DNA of 10,326 nucleotides from Prevotella sp. (GTDB taxonomy: Bacteria; Bacteroidota; Bacteroidia; Bacteroidales; Bacteroidaceae). Positions 1 to 6,893 of this stretch are shown one piece after another. The position numbers and the translations under genes were made by a program. The notes beneath the pieces are model-generated. The model saw only the letters and a list, made by a program, of their open reading frames with translations, searched no databases and was not told where the DNA came from. Position 1 is the first letter of the stretch; each line of letters starts with the position of its first letter. The stretch is taken from NCBI GenBank assembly GCA_017428805.1, contig JAFRQC010000143.1:1-10326 (forward strand), given 5' to 3'.

Positions 1-372
1 ATCATCGGCTGGGGTCTGGGTAAGGCCGGCGAAGTTACCGCCGCCATCGCCAAGGGTGTAGAGGCAGCCAAGAAGAATCTTGTGAAAGTTCCCGTGCTCA
101 AGGGTACCATCCCCCATGAGATGGAGGCCCGCTTCGGTGGTGCTCAGGTGTTCCTGAAGCCGGCAGCTGCCGGTACCGGTCTGGTGGCCGGTGGTGCCAT
201 GCGTGCCGTGTTGGAGAGCGTCGGTGTCAAGGATGTGCTTGCCAAGTCGAAGGGTTCTTCGAACCCCCACAACCTGGTGAAGGCCACCATCACGGCCCTG
301 AGCCAGATGCGTGACGCCTACACGGTGGCAGGTACTCGCGGTATCAGTATGGAAAAAGTATTCAAAGGATAA
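1..372 (+). CDS. rpsE: 30S ribosomal protein S5, 3' part
   Basis: S5 lies in the body of the small subunit and contributes to decoding accuracy. The reading frame is open from base 1 to a TAA at 370-372, giving 123 residues; the start is outside the window. Bacterial S5 is usually about 165-175 residues, so the N-terminal part of the RNA-binding domain is missing here. Visible family landmarks are [15 protein letters not shown] near the left edge, then the C-terminal domain with [15 protein letters not shown] and the late stretch [15 protein letters not shown]. It is the first visible gene of an spc-type operon and is followed 14 nt later by rpmD. Nothing in it looks damaged; it is cut only by the window edge. 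Confidence 0.97.
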   Translation: MIGWGLGKAGEVTAAIAKGVEAAKKNLVKVPVLKGTIPHEMEARFGGAQVFLKPAAAGTGLVAGGAMRAVLESVGVKDVLAKSKGSSNPHNLVKATITALSQMRDAYTVAGTRGISMEKVFKG

Positions 373-377
373 AGGAG
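373..377 (+). promoter_or_regulatory. Shine-Dalgarno site of rpmD
   Basis: AGGAG lies just after the rpsE stop codon, with 9 nt between it and the rpmD ATG at 387. It is the only strong Shine-Dalgarno match in the window. Most other starts here have A/T-rich leaders, as is usual in Bacteroidota; rpsK has a weaker AAAGGA at 4054-4059. The site supports the chosen start of the short rpmD gene. Confidence 0.65.
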
Positions 378-386
378 ACAAAGACT

Positions 387-563
387 ATGGCAACAATTAA
401 GGTAAAGCAGATTAAGAGTAAGATCGGTTATCCTGTAGACCAGAAGCGCACGCTCGAGGCTCTCGGCCTGCGTAAGATCTCTCAGGTTGTTGAAGTAGAG
501 GACAATCCTTCAATCCGTGGTATGATCCGTAAGGTCCGCCATCTCGTGACCGTCGTTGAGTAA
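387..563 (+). CDS. rpmD: 50S ribosomal protein L30
   Basis: L30 is a small protein of the large subunit. The gene encodes 58 residues, the normal bacterial length of about 58-60. It begins [16 protein letters not shown] and contains the typical segment [19 protein letters not shown], followed by [16 protein letters not shown]. The start is fixed by the AGGAG 9 nt upstream and by the family's N-terminus; the stop is TAA at 561-563. It sits between rpsE and rplO, its standard place in the spc operon, and the gap to rplO is 26 nt. Identification rests on sequence, length and position together. Confidence 0.97.
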   Translation: MATIKVKQIKSKIGYPVDQKRTLEALGLRKISQVVEVEDNPSIRGMIRKVRHLVTVVE

Positions 564-589
564 TTAACAATTAAAAAGTAGATTCGATT

Positions 590-1036
590 ATGAAACTGAA
601 TAATTTAAAGCCGGCTGAGGGTTCTACCCACTCTCGTCGTCGTATCGGTCGCGGTCCTGGTTCAGGTCTGGGCGGTACTTCTACCCGTGGTCACAAGGGT
701 GCCAAGGCTCGTTCTGGTTATAAGAAGAAGGTTGGTTTCGAAGGCGGTCAGATGCCTCTCCAGCGTCGTGTTCCGAAGGGTGGTTTCAAGAACATCAACC
801 ACAAGGAGTACTTCGCCGTGAACCTCTCCACACTGCAGAAGCTTGCAGAGGAGAAGAACCTCACCAAGATCGGTGTTGCCGAGCTCGTAGCTGCTGGTCT
901 GACCAACGGCAAGGAGCTGGTGAAGATACTTGGCAACGGTGAGCTGAAGGCCAAGATCGATGTGGAGGCCAACGCATTCTCAAAGACTGCCGAGGAAGCA
1001 ATCAAGGCAGTAGGTGGTAACGCAACAAAAATCTAA
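590..1036 (+). CDS. rplO: 50S ribosomal protein L15
   Basis: L15 is a late-assembling large-subunit protein that binds 23S rRNA. The product is 148 residues, the normal length. The first 60 residues form the basic, glycine-rich extension that threads into rRNA (RRRIGRGPGSGLGGTSTRGH, then YKKKVGFEGGQMPLQRRVPK). Residues from about 75 form the globular domain, ending with the typical AFSKTAEEAIKAVGG. No Shine-Dalgarno is visible; the leader is A-rich. Only 6 nt separate its TAA from the secY ATG, so the two are co-transcribed and probably translationally coupled. Confidence 0.98.
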   Translation: MKLNNLKPAEGSTHSRRRIGRGPGSGLGGTSTRGHKGAKARSGYKKKVGFEGGQMPLQRRVPKGGFKNINHKEYFAVNLSTLQKLAEEKNLTKIGVAELVAAGLTNGKELVKILGNGELKAKIDVEANAFSKTAEEAIKAVGGNATKI

Positions 1037-1042
1037 ACAGTA

Positions 1043-2383
1043 ATGAAGAAGTTAATAGAGACACTGAAGAACATCTGGAAGATCGAGGACCTGCGCCAGC
1101 GCCTCCTCATCACACTCCTGTTTGTGGCGATTTATCGTTTCGGCTCGTTCGTGGTACTTCCCGGTATCAACCCTGCCATGTTGAGCCAGCTGCAGTCGCA
1201 GACTGCCGGCGGTCTGATGTCGCTGCTCGATATGTTCTCTGGTGGTGCATTCTCCAACGCATCTATCTTTGCGCTTGGAATCATGCCTTACATCTCTGCT
1301 TCGATCGTCATGCAGCTCCTCGCCGTCGCTGTGCCTTACGTACAGAAGATGCAGCGTGAGGGTGAGAGCGGCCGTAAGAAGATCAGTATGTACACCCGTT
1401 GGCTGACAGTGGCTATCCTGCTGTTCCAGGCTCCGGGTTACCTGATGAACCTGAAGATGCAGGCTGGTGCTGCCCTGGCACAGGGCATCTCCTGGTCTGT
1501 GTTCATGGTGCCGGCCGTCATTATCCTGTCCGCAGGAAGTATGTTTATCCTCTGGCTGGGTGAGCGCATTACCGATAAGGGTATAGGAAACGGTATCTCG
1601 CTGATCATTATGATCGGTATCATCGCCCGTCTGCCCCAGGCATTCATCCAGGAGCTGACGTCACGATTCACCGCCATCTCGGGTGGTGGTCTGGTGATGT
1701 TCCTCGTCGAGATCATCATCCTCTACGCAGTTGTTTGTGCATCGATTGTTCTGGTACAGGGTGTCCGCAAGGTGCCTGTACAGTATGCGAAGCGCATCGT
1801 AGGCAACCAGCAGGTGGGCGGTGCCCGCCAGTATATCCCCCTGAAGCTGTTCGCAGCCAACGTGATGCCTATCATCTTTGCCCAGGCATTGATGTTCATT
1901 CCGCTGACGCTCGTGCAGTATTCGGCTCCGGAAAATGCCAGCTGGTTTGTGCGCACGATGCTTGATCATCACAGTTGGACCTACAACATCATCTTCGCGC
2001 TGCTGATCATCGCATTCACATACTTCTATACGGCCATCACGCTCAACCCGACACAGATGGCCGAGGACATGAAGCGTAACAACGGATTCATCCCCGGTGT
2101 GAAGCCAGGCAAGGAGACGGCAGAGTATATCGACACGGTGATGTCGCGCATCACACTGCCCGGATCGTTGTTCATCGCCTTCATCGCTGTGATGCCTGCA
2201 CTGGCCAGCCTGCTGAACGTGCAGGATGCGTTCTCTCAGTTCTTCGGCGGTACGTCACTGCTGATTCTCGTCGGTGTGGTGCTTGACACACTCGCACAGA
2301 TCGAGAGCCACCTGCTGATGCGCCACTACGACGGTCTGCTCAGCTCCGGCCGTATCCACGGTCGTGGCATGGCGGCTTATTAA
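1043..2383 (+). CDS. secY: Protein translocase channel subunit SecY
   Basis: SecY is the channel of the Sec translocon in the inner membrane; it works with SecE, SecG and SecA to export or insert proteins. At 446 residues it has the usual length (about 430-450) and alternating hydrophobic stretches consistent with ten membrane helices: the first at about 21-40, the last two at about 370-392 and 403-422. Recognisable signatures are the cytosolic loop YVQKMQREGESGRKK (99-113), GERITDKGIGNGIS (173-186), the basic loop VRKVPVQYAKR (241-251), NPTQMAEDMKRNNGFIPGVK (335-354) and the final GTSLLILVGVVLDT (403-416). It lies 6 nt after rplO and 6 nt before map. No defect is visible. Confidence 0.99.
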   Translation: MKKLIETLKNIWKIEDLRQRLLITLLFVAIYRFGSFVVLPGINPAMLSQLQSQTAGGLMSLLDMFSGGAFSNASIFALGIMPYISASIVMQLLAVAVPYVQKMQREGESGRKKISMYTRWLTVAILLFQAPGYLMNLKMQAGAALAQGISWSVFMVPAVIILSAGSMFILWLGERITDKGIGNGISLIIMIGIIARLPQAFIQELTSRFTAISGGGLVMFLVEIIILYAVVCASIVLVQGVRKVPVQYAKRIVGNQQVGGARQYIPLKLFAANVMPIIFAQALMFIPLTLVQYSAPENASWFVRTMLDHHSWTYNIIFALLIIAFTYFYTAITLNPTQMAEDMKRNNGFIPGVKPGKETAEYIDTVMSRITLPGSLFIAFIAVMPALASLLNVQDAFSQFFGGTSLLILVGVVLDTLAQIESHLLMRHYDGLLSSGRIHGRGMAAY

Positions 2384-2389
2384 TCTTCT

Positions 2390-3190
2390 ATGAAGATCTA
2401 CCTGAAGACTGAAGATGAGATTGAGCTGATGCGCCAGGCTAACCAGCTTGTTGGTAAGACGCTTGGCGAATTGGCAAAACATATCAAGCCTGGAGTAACG
2501 ACCCTCCAGTTGGACAAGATCGCGGACGAGTTCATCAGAGACCATGGTGCCGTCCCAACGTTCAAGGGATTCCCTAATCCATATGGAGGGCCGTTTCCTG
2601 CCAGCATCTGTACGTCGGTGAATGACGTCGTGGTGCATGGTGTACCGAATGAGCGCACAGTCCTGAAAGAGGGAGACATCATCTCCGTCGATTGCGGGAC
2701 GCTCCTGAATGAGTTCAATGGCGACTCTTGCTATACGTTCTGCGTGGGTGAGGTCTCCGACGAGGTCAAACAGCTGCTCAAGACAACCAAGGAGTCACTT
2801 TACCTTGGCATTGGGCAGGCGGTGGCAGGAAATCATCTGGGTGATATCAGCAGTGCTGTGCAAGACCACTGCGAGGCACAGGGGTATGGCATTGTGCGCG
2901 AACTGACCGGTCATGGCATCGGTCGCGAGATGCACGAGGATCCGCAGGTGCCAAACTATGGCAGACGGGGAAATGGCGTGATGCTGAAAGCCGGCATGTG
3001 TATCGCCATTGAGCCGATGATCACAATGGGCGACCGCTCCATCTGGTTGGATCAGGACCGTTGGACCATCAGGACCCGGGACGGAAAACCTGCCGCCCAT
3101 TTCGAGCACACCATCGTCATCAGGCGAGGCAAGGCTGAAATCCTGTCTTCTTTCGAGGAGGTAGAACAAGTAGAAGGACATTTATATTAA
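2390..3190 (+). CDS. map: Type I methionine aminopeptidase
   Basis: This cytosolic metalloenzyme removes the initiator methionine from new proteins. The product is 266 residues, normal for type I, with no N-terminal extension. All metal ligands expected from the E. coli enzyme are present at a constant offset of four: D101, D112, H175, E208 and E239. The substrate-contacting histidines H83 and H182 are also present. They lie in [33 protein letters not shown] and HFEHT. The insertion between E208 and E239 (about 213-235, rich in D, R and W) gives this copy its particular length there. It follows secY by 6 nt and precedes infA by 5 nt, an order found in many bacteria outside the gamma-proteobacteria. 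The start follows from alignment of the N-terminus [15 protein letters not shown] with the family. Confidence 0.98.
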   Translation: MKIYLKTEDEIELMRQANQLVGKTLGELAKHIKPGVTTLQLDKIADEFIRDHGAVPTFKGFPNPYGGPFPASICTSVNDVVVHGVPNERTVLKEGDIISVDCGTLLNEFNGDSCYTFCVGEVSDEVKQLLKTTKESLYLGIGQAVAGNHLGDISSAVQDHCEAQGYGIVRELTGHGIGREMHEDPQVPNYGRRGNGVMLKAGMCIAIEPMITMGDRSIWLDQDRWTIRTRDGKPAAHFEHTIVIRRGKAEILSSFEEVEQVEGHLY

Positions 3191-3195
3191 ATTAT

Positions 3196-3414
3196 ATGGC
3201 AAAACAATCCGCTATAGAGCAGGACGGAACCATCGTTGAGTCGCTGTCGAATGCGATGTTCCGAGTAGAACTTGAGAATGGAGTCCAGATCATTGCGCAT
3301 ATCTCCGGCAAGATGAGAATGCACTACATCAAGATCCTTCCCGGTGATAAGGTGAAGGTGGAGATGAGCCCCTATGATCTGACAAAAGGAAGAATTGTAT
3401 TCAGATACAAATAA
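3196..3414 (+). CDS. infA: Translation initiation factor IF-1
   Basis: IF-1 binds the A site of the small subunit during initiation and assists IF-2 and IF-3. The gene encodes 72 residues, exactly the usual length, forming a single OB-fold. Typical elements are [45 protein letters not shown] and the end [13 protein letters not shown]. Its ATG is 5 nt after the map stop, and no Shine-Dalgarno is seen, so coupling to map is likely. rpmJ follows after 15 nt. Placement between map and rpmJ matches the arrangement in Firmicutes and Bacteroidota, unlike E. coli, where infA is elsewhere. Confidence 0.98.
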   Translation: MAKQSAIEQDGTIVESLSNAMFRVELENGVQIIAHISGKMRMHYIKILPGDKVKVEMSPYDLTKGRIVFRYK

Positions 3415-3429
3415 AACAAAAGAGCAATT

Positions 3430-3546
3430 ATGAAGACAAGAGCATCATTGAAGAAGCGCACCCCCGATTGCAAGATCGTACGTCGCAAGGGACGCCTGTT
3501 CGTTATCAACAAGAAGAACCCAAAGTATAAAATGCGTCAGGGTTAA
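3430..3546 (+). CDS. rpmJ: 50S ribosomal protein L36, zinc-free form
   Basis: L36 is the smallest protein of the large subunit. Reading ATG at 3430 to TAA at 3544-3546 gives 38 residues, the normal length. It starts [20 protein letters not shown] and ends KYKMRQG. In the zinc-binding form the ligands are Cys at about 11, 14 and 27 and His at 33. Here these positions hold Thr11, Cys14, Asn27 and Tyr33, so only one ligand survives and the protein should not bind zinc. It is the last gene before a promoter-like sequence that begins the rpsM unit. The very short length keeps it below many gene-finding cut-offs, but sequence and position are unambiguous. Confidence 0.96.
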   Translation: MKTRASLKKRTPDCKIVRRKGRLFVINKKNPKYKMRQG

Positions 3547-3572
3547 TGTTAAATAAGCATAAAATGTGCGGA

Positions 3573-3599
3573 GGTTTGAGAAAATCTTCGTACCTTTGC
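3573..3599 (+). promoter_or_regulatory. Bacteroidota-type promoter upstream of rpsM
   Basis: TACCTTTGC at 3591-3599 matches the Bacteroidota -7 element TAnnTTTG. GGTTTG at 3573-3578 lies 12 nt upstream. The described -33 TTTG/TTG element usually sits farther away, so the upstream half is less certain. The site is in the 109-nt gap between rpmJ and rpsM, the longest gap inside the ribosomal cluster. It would give a separate transcript for rpsM-rpsK-rpsD-rpoA-rplQ, with a leader of about 50 nt. Confidence 0.7.
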
Positions 3600-3613
3600 A
3601 TGCTTTTTAGCAG

Positions 3614-3625
3614 AATTTCGAAATT
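3614..3625 (+). repeat. 12-bp perfect palindrome in the rpsM leader
   Basis: AATTTCGAAATT is a perfect 12-bp inverted repeat, about 15 nt downstream of the rpsM -7 element and 30 nt before the ATG. It could be an operator or a short leader element, but in such A/T-rich sequence chance is possible. Confidence 0.3.
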
Positions 3626-3655
3626 TAACGTATTATTTTTTTTATTAATTTTCAA

Positions 3656-4036
3656 ATGGCAATAAGAATTGTTGGAGTAGATTTGCCCCAGAATAAGCGT
3701 GGCGAAATCGCATTGACTTATATCTATGGTATAGGTCGAAGTAGTTCAGCAAAGATATTGGATAAGGCAGGTGTCAGCCGTGACCTGAAGGTCAACGAGT
3801 GGACTGACGACCAGGCAGCCAAAATCCGTGAAATCATCGGCGCTGAATTCAAGGTAGAAGGTGATCTCCGCAGCGAGATCCAGTTGAACATCAAGCGACT
3901 GATGGATATTGGTTGCTATCGTGGAGTCCGTCATCGTAATGGTCTTCCTGTTCGTGGTCAGAGCACCAAGAATAATGCTCGTACCCGTAAGGGAAAGAAG
4001 AAGACTGTTGCTAACAAGAAGAAGGCTACGAAGTAA
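3656..4036 (+). CDS. rpsM: 30S ribosomal protein S13
   Basis: S13 sits in the head of the small subunit and contacts the P-site tRNA and the large subunit. The product is 126 residues, within the usual range of about 117-126. It begins [20 protein letters not shown], contains the helix-two-turn-helix typical of the family ([19 protein letters not shown]) and the conserved [17 protein letters not shown] near 96-112. The tail is lysine-rich, as expected for the part that reaches the P site. The leader is T- and A-rich with no Shine-Dalgarno. It is the first gene of the alpha-type group, with its own promoter upstream; rpsK follows after 33 nt. Confidence 0.98.
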   Translation: MAIRIVGVDLPQNKRGEIALTYIYGIGRSSSAKILDKAGVSRDLKVNEWTDDQAAKIREIIGAEFKVEGDLRSEIQLNIKRLMDIGCYRGVRHRNGLPVRGQSTKNNARTRKGKKKTVANKKKATK

Positions 4037-4069
4037 TTCTAAGTTGAACAATTAAAGGATTTAAGAATT

Positions 4070-4459
4070 ATGGCAAAGAAAACAGTCACTTCCAAGAAGA
4101 GGAACGTTCGTGTGAACGCCATTGGTCAGTTGCACGTACACAGCTCTTTCAACAATATTATCGTTTCACTGGCTAACGACGAGGGTCAGGTGATCTCTTG
4201 GTCATCAGCCGGTAAGATGGGTTTCCGTGGTTCGAAGAAGAACACGCCGTACGCTGCCCAGATGGCCGCAGAGGATTGCGCCAAGGTGGCTTATGATCTC
4301 GGTCTTCGCAAGGTGAAGGCTTATGTGAAGGGTCCCGGTAACGGCCGTGAGTCAGCTATCCGTGCCATCCACGGTGCAGGTATCGAGGTTATGGAAATCA
4401 TCGATGTTACGCCGCTGCCGCACAACGGATGCCGTCCTCCGAAGCGTCGTAGAGTATAA
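4070..4459 (+). CDS. rpsK: 30S ribosomal protein S11
   Basis: S11 lies on the platform of the small subunit near the E site and binds 16S rRNA. The gene encodes 129 residues, the typical length. Family landmarks include [44 protein letters not shown] and the end [17 protein letters not shown], where the [11 protein letters not shown] motif is diagnostic. A weak AAAGGA at 4054-4059, 10 nt before the ATG, may help initiation. The stop codon at 4457-4459 is embedded in the first, degenerate copy of a 9-bp repeat that fills the gap to rpsD. Confidence 0.98.
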   Translation: MAKKTVTSKKRNVRVNAIGQLHVHSSFNNIIVSLANDEGQVISWSSAGKMGFRGSKKNTPYAAQMAAEDCAKVAYDLGLRKVKAYVKGPGNGRESAIRAIHGAGIEVMEIIDVTPLPHNGCRPPKRRRV

Positions 4460-4497
4460 TCAGATTCCGAATACTCAGAATATTCAGATTATTCAGA
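4456..4497 (+). repeat. 9-bp tandem repeat between rpsK and rpsD
   Basis: Three contiguous 9-bp units fill 4471-4479, 4480-4488 and 4489-4497, each fitting NTANTCAGA with variable bases only at positions 1 and 4. A fourth unit, ATAATCAGA at 4456-4464, overlaps the rpsK stop and is separated by TTCCGA. Neighbouring units form small self-complementary pairs, such as GAATA (4469-4473) with TATTC (4481-4485). The block ends 15 nt before the rpsD ATG. The same unit recurs after rplQ. Function unknown. Confidence 0.75.
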
Positions 4498-4512
4498 CAT
4501 TATTTTTTAATT

Positions 4513-5121
4513 ATGGCAAGATATTTAGGACCGAAATCAAAAATTGCGCGTCGTTTTGGTGAGCCCATCTTCGGCGCAGACAAAGTTTTGTCCCGTAGGA
4601 ACTTCCCCCCGGGACAGCATGGCAACAACCGTCGTCGTAAGATGTCGGAGTATGCCGTCATGCTGGCAGAGAAGCAGAAGGCCAAGTATACCTATGGAGT
4701 GCTTGAGCGTCAGTTCCGTAACCTGTTTGAGAAGGCAGCCAAGGCCGATGGTATCACCGGTGAGGTGCTGCTCCAGCTGCTGGAGAGCCGACTCGACAAT
4801 GTGGTGTTCCGTCTTGGTATTGCTCCTACTCGCGCTGCTGCCCGTCAGCTCGTGGGTCACAGACACATTACTGTAGATGGTAAGGTTGTGAACATTCCTT
4901 CATTCCAGGTGAAGCCCGGTATGATCGTAGCCGTTCGTGAGAAGTCAAAGTCTCTCGAGGTTATCGAGGCCGCCCTTGCTGGTTTCAATCACAGCAAGTA
5001 CCCCTGGATCGAGTGGGATGAGAACGCTAAGGGTGGTAAGTTCCTGCACATGCCGGAGCGCGCCGATATCCCCGAGAACATTAAGGAACAGTCAATCGTT
5101 GAGTTGTACTCTAAGAACTAA
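4513..5121 (+). CDS. rpsD: 30S ribosomal protein S4, zinc-free form
   Basis: S4 is a primary 16S rRNA binder that starts assembly of the small subunit body. In several bacteria it also represses its own operon. The product is 202 residues, normal for the family. The N-terminal segment [20 protein letters not shown] lacks the cysteines of the zinc-finger form. PPGQHG at 32-37 is conserved. The S4 RNA-binding domain spans about 92-154 and includes [20 protein letters not shown] and the [17 protein letters not shown] segment. The start is preceded by an A/T-rich leader without Shine-Dalgarno; the 53-nt gap upstream carries the 9-bp repeats. rpoA follows after 14 nt. Confidence 0.98.
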   Translation: MARYLGPKSKIARRFGEPIFGADKVLSRRNFPPGQHGNNRRRKMSEYAVMLAEKQKAKYTYGVLERQFRNLFEKAAKADGITGEVLLQLLESRLDNVVFRLGIAPTRAAARQLVGHRHITVDGKVVNIPSFQVKPGMIVAVREKSKSLEVIEAALAGFNHSKYPWIEWDENAKGGKFLHMPERADIPENIKEQSIVELYSKN

Positions 5122-5135
5122 AATCATTTAAATTA

Positions 5136-6128
5136 ATGGCGATATTAGCATTTCAAAAACCCGATAAAGTCGTAATGTTGGAAGCCAGCGACAAATTCGG
5201 CAAGTTCGAATTTCGTCCCTTGGAGCCCGGTTTCGGTGTGACCATCGGCAACGCGCTGCGCCGCATTCTTCTTTCATCGCTCGAGGGCTATGCCATCAAT
5301 ACCGTGCGCATCGCAGGTGTTGAGCATGAGTTCTCCTCAGTACCTGGTGTAAAGGAAGACGTGACCAACATTATCTTGAACCTGAAGCAAGTGAGGTTCA
5401 AGCAAGTTGTAGAAGAATTCGAGAACGAGAAAGTCAGTATCACGGTCGAGAATTCTACTGAATTCAAAGCCGCAGACATAGGCAAGTATCTGACCGGATT
5501 TGAGGTGCTGAATCCCGATTTGGTGATTTGTCATTTAGATTCCAAGGCATCGATGCAGATCGACCTCACCATCAACAAGGGCCGCGGCTATGTCCCTGCT
5601 GACGAGAACCGCGAGTTCTGCACCGACGTGAACGTCATCGCCATCGATTCTATTTACACTCCGATCCGTAACGTGAAGTACGCTGTCGAGCCGTATCGTG
5701 TCGAGCAGAAGACCGACTACGACAAGCTCGTGCTTGAAGTTACGACGGATGGTTCCATCCACCCGAAGGATGCCCTGAAAGAGGCTGCAAAGATCCTTAT
5801 CTATCACTTCATGCTCTTCTCCGACGAGAAGATCACCCTAGAGAACACAGACACCGAGGGCAACCAGGAGTTTGATGAGGAGATCCTGCACATGCGCCAG
5901 CTGCTCAAGACGCGTCTCGTCGACATGAACCTCTCCGTTCGTGCCCTCAACTGCCTGAAGGCAGCAGACGTGGAGACCCTGGGCGACCTGGTACAGTACA
6001 ACAAGACCGACCTCTTGAAGTTCCGCAACTTTGGTAAGAAATCGCTCACTGAGCTTGATGATTTGCTCGAGAGTCTGAATCTGTCGTTTGGAACCGACAT
6101 TTCCAAGTATAAACTGGACAGGGAGTAA
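5136..6128 (+). CDS. rpoA: RNA polymerase alpha subunit
   Basis: The alpha dimer nucleates assembly of RNA polymerase and contacts upstream DNA and activators. The product is 330 residues, the usual length. The N-terminal assembly domain covers about 1-235, with [20 protein letters not shown] (31-50) as its clearest signature. An acidic linker follows (about 235-252). The C-terminal domain spans about 255-320 and holds the DNA-contacting residues, matching E. coli at an offset of four: R269, N272, K275 and the GKKSLTE motif at 300-306. It is placed between rpsD and rplQ, as in most bacteria, 45 nt before rplQ. No Shine-Dalgarno is visible. Confidence 0.99.
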   Translation: MAILAFQKPDKVVMLEASDKFGKFEFRPLEPGFGVTIGNALRRILLSSLEGYAINTVRIAGVEHEFSSVPGVKEDVTNIILNLKQVRFKQVVEEFENEKVSITVENSTEFKAADIGKYLTGFEVLNPDLVICHLDSKASMQIDLTINKGRGYVPADENREFCTDVNVIAIDSIYTPIRNVKYAVEPYRVEQKTDYDKLVLEVTTDGSIHPKDALKEAAKILIYHFMLFSDEKITLENTDTEGNQEFDEEILHMRQLLKTRLVDMNLSVRALNCLKAADVETLGDLVQYNKTDLLKFRNFGKKSLTELDDLLESLNLSFGTDISKYKLDRE

Positions 6129-6173
6129 GTCTGCGAAGACATGCCGAATGCCCAATAAAAGAACAAAAGTAAA

Positions 6174-6692
6174 ATGAGACATAATAAGAAATTTAATCAC
6201 CTCGGTCGTACTGCCAGTCACCGTAGCGCCATGCTTGCAAACATGGCCATCTCGCTGATCATGCACAAAAGAATCACTACGACCGTTGCCAAGGCCAAGG
6301 CCCTGAAGAAGTATGTAGAGCCCCTGATCACAAAGGCAAAGGAAGACTCTACCAACTCTCGTCGTGTCGTATTCAGCTACCTGCAGAACAAGGAGGCCAT
6401 CAAGGAGCTCTTCTCTGCAGTGAGTGAGAAAGTCGGCGACCGTCCCGGTGGATACACCCGTATCATCAAGCTCGGTACCCGTCAGGGTGACGCTGCCCAG
6501 GTTTGCTTCATCGAGCTCGTTGACTTTGATCCCGAAATGGCAAAGGATACGAAGAAGAAGTCTACCCGCCGTTCTCGTAAGTCTGCTCCCAAGGCAGAGG
6601 CAGCTCCCGCTGCTGAGGAGAAGAAGGCTGAGGCTCCTGCTGAAGAGGCTGCTCCCGCTGAGGATGCAAAGGAAGAGGCTAAGGCTGAGTAA
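6174..6692 (+). CDS. rplQ: 50S ribosomal protein L17 with long C-terminal tail
   Basis: L17 is a large-subunit protein near the exit tunnel rim. The core at about 1-120 is canonical: [20 protein letters not shown] at the start, then LITHKRI-like [40 protein letters not shown] and CFIELVDFD. The gene encodes 172 residues, whereas E. coli L17 has 127. The extra part, about 124-172, starts basic ([10 protein letters not shown]) and becomes an Ala/Glu/Pro/Lys-rich low-complexity stretch with repeated EEAAPAE-like pieces. It is probably disordered and faces away from the ribosome. The gene is last in the operon and is followed by a 9-bp repeat block and an intrinsic terminator. Confidence 0.97.
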   Translation: MRHNKKFNHLGRTASHRSAMLANMAISLIMHKRITTTVAKAKALKKYVEPLITKAKEDSTNSRRVVFSYLQNKEAIKELFSAVSEKVGDRPGGYTRIIKLGTRQGDAAQVCFIELVDFDPEMAKDTKKKSTRRSRKSAPKAEAAPAAEEKKAEAPAEEAAPAEDAKEEAKAE

Positions 6693-6705
6693 TAATCCCA
6701 TCGGA

Positions 6706-6732
6706 TTATTCAGAGTAATCAGACTACTCAGA
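6706..6732 (+). repeat. 9-bp tandem repeat downstream of rplQ
   Basis: Three contiguous units at 6706-6714, 6715-6723 and 6724-6732 each fit NTANTCAGA and differ only at positions 1 and 4. They begin 13 nt after the rplQ stop and end 11 nt before the terminator stem. GATTA at 6704-6709 and TAATC at 6716-6720 are complementary around a TCAGA-containing loop. Same unit, copy number and orientation as the block after rpsK. Confidence 0.75.
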
Positions 6733-6743
6733 CCATCAATAAG

Positions 6744-6777
6744 AGAAGCTCGCATCTATACGATGCGGGCTTTTTTT
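6744..6777 (+). terminator. Intrinsic terminator of the ribosomal operon
   Basis: AGCTCGCATC (6747-6756) pairs with GATGCGGGCT (6762-6771) over 10 bp with one G-T wobble. The loop is 5 nt (TATAC), and a run of seven T follows at 6771-6777. The A-rich bases at 6744-6746 can extend the stem into the T run. It lies 52 nt after rplQ and should end the rpsM-rplQ transcript. Confidence 0.92.
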
Positions 6778-6809
6778 ACTTTTTCACCTTTTTACTTTTT
6801 TACCTTTAT
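6778..6809 (+). repeat. 8-bp pyrimidine-rich tandem repeat
   Basis: Four contiguous 8-bp units follow the consensus ACYTTTTT at 6778-6785, 6786-6793, 6794-6801 and 6802-6809; the last is degenerate (ACCTTTAT). The block starts at the end of the terminator T run and is almost purely pyrimidine on the + strand. It may act as extra termination sequence or a bendable spacer, or be slippage-derived. Confidence 0.55.
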
Positions 6810-6810
6810 A

Positions 6811-6843
6811 GGGTTTTTCCTATTCGTTTTTCGGGAAAATCCC
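6811..6843 (+). repeat. Imperfect inverted repeat upstream of the lipoprotein promoter
   Basis: GGGTTTTTCC (6811-6820) and GGAAAATCCC (6834-6843) are complementary at 9 of 10 positions with a 13-nt spacer. The right arm ends 5 nt before GGTTTG of the promoter, a position suited to an operator. It could also form by chance in this low-complexity stretch. Confidence 0.35.
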
Positions 6844-6848
6844 TTTTC

Positions 6849-6875
6849 GGTTTGCAGAATAATGCTTACCTTTGC
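6849..6875 (+). promoter_or_regulatory. Bacteroidota-type promoter of the lipoprotein gene
   Basis: TACCTTTGC at 6867-6875 matches the -7 element TAnnTTTG. GGTTTG at 6849-6854 lies 12 nt upstream, the same arrangement as at rpsM. The -7 element is 18 nt before the ATG at 6894, so the untranslated leader is very short. Its position after a terminator supports an independent transcription unit. Confidence 0.75.
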
Positions 6876-6893
6876 ACCGTTGAACATTAAAAT

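Noticed and set aside
3397..3405. A single NTANTCAGA match inside infA
   Set aside because: It is one copy, it codes for the conserved C-terminal residues of IF-1, and it is not tandem, so chance is enough to explain it.
6129..6140. GTCT-GCGA-AGAC hairpin directly after the rpoA stop
   Set aside because: The stem is only 4 bp with no further pairing; the GNRA-type loop is suggestive but too weak to call alone.
5838..6755. 305-residue open frame on the minus strand opposite rpoA and rplQ
   Set aside because: It lies wholly opposite two certain essential genes, has a Leu/Ser/Arg-rich low-complexity product caused by the complement of Lys/Glu/Ala codons, and shows no recognisable motif or promoter.
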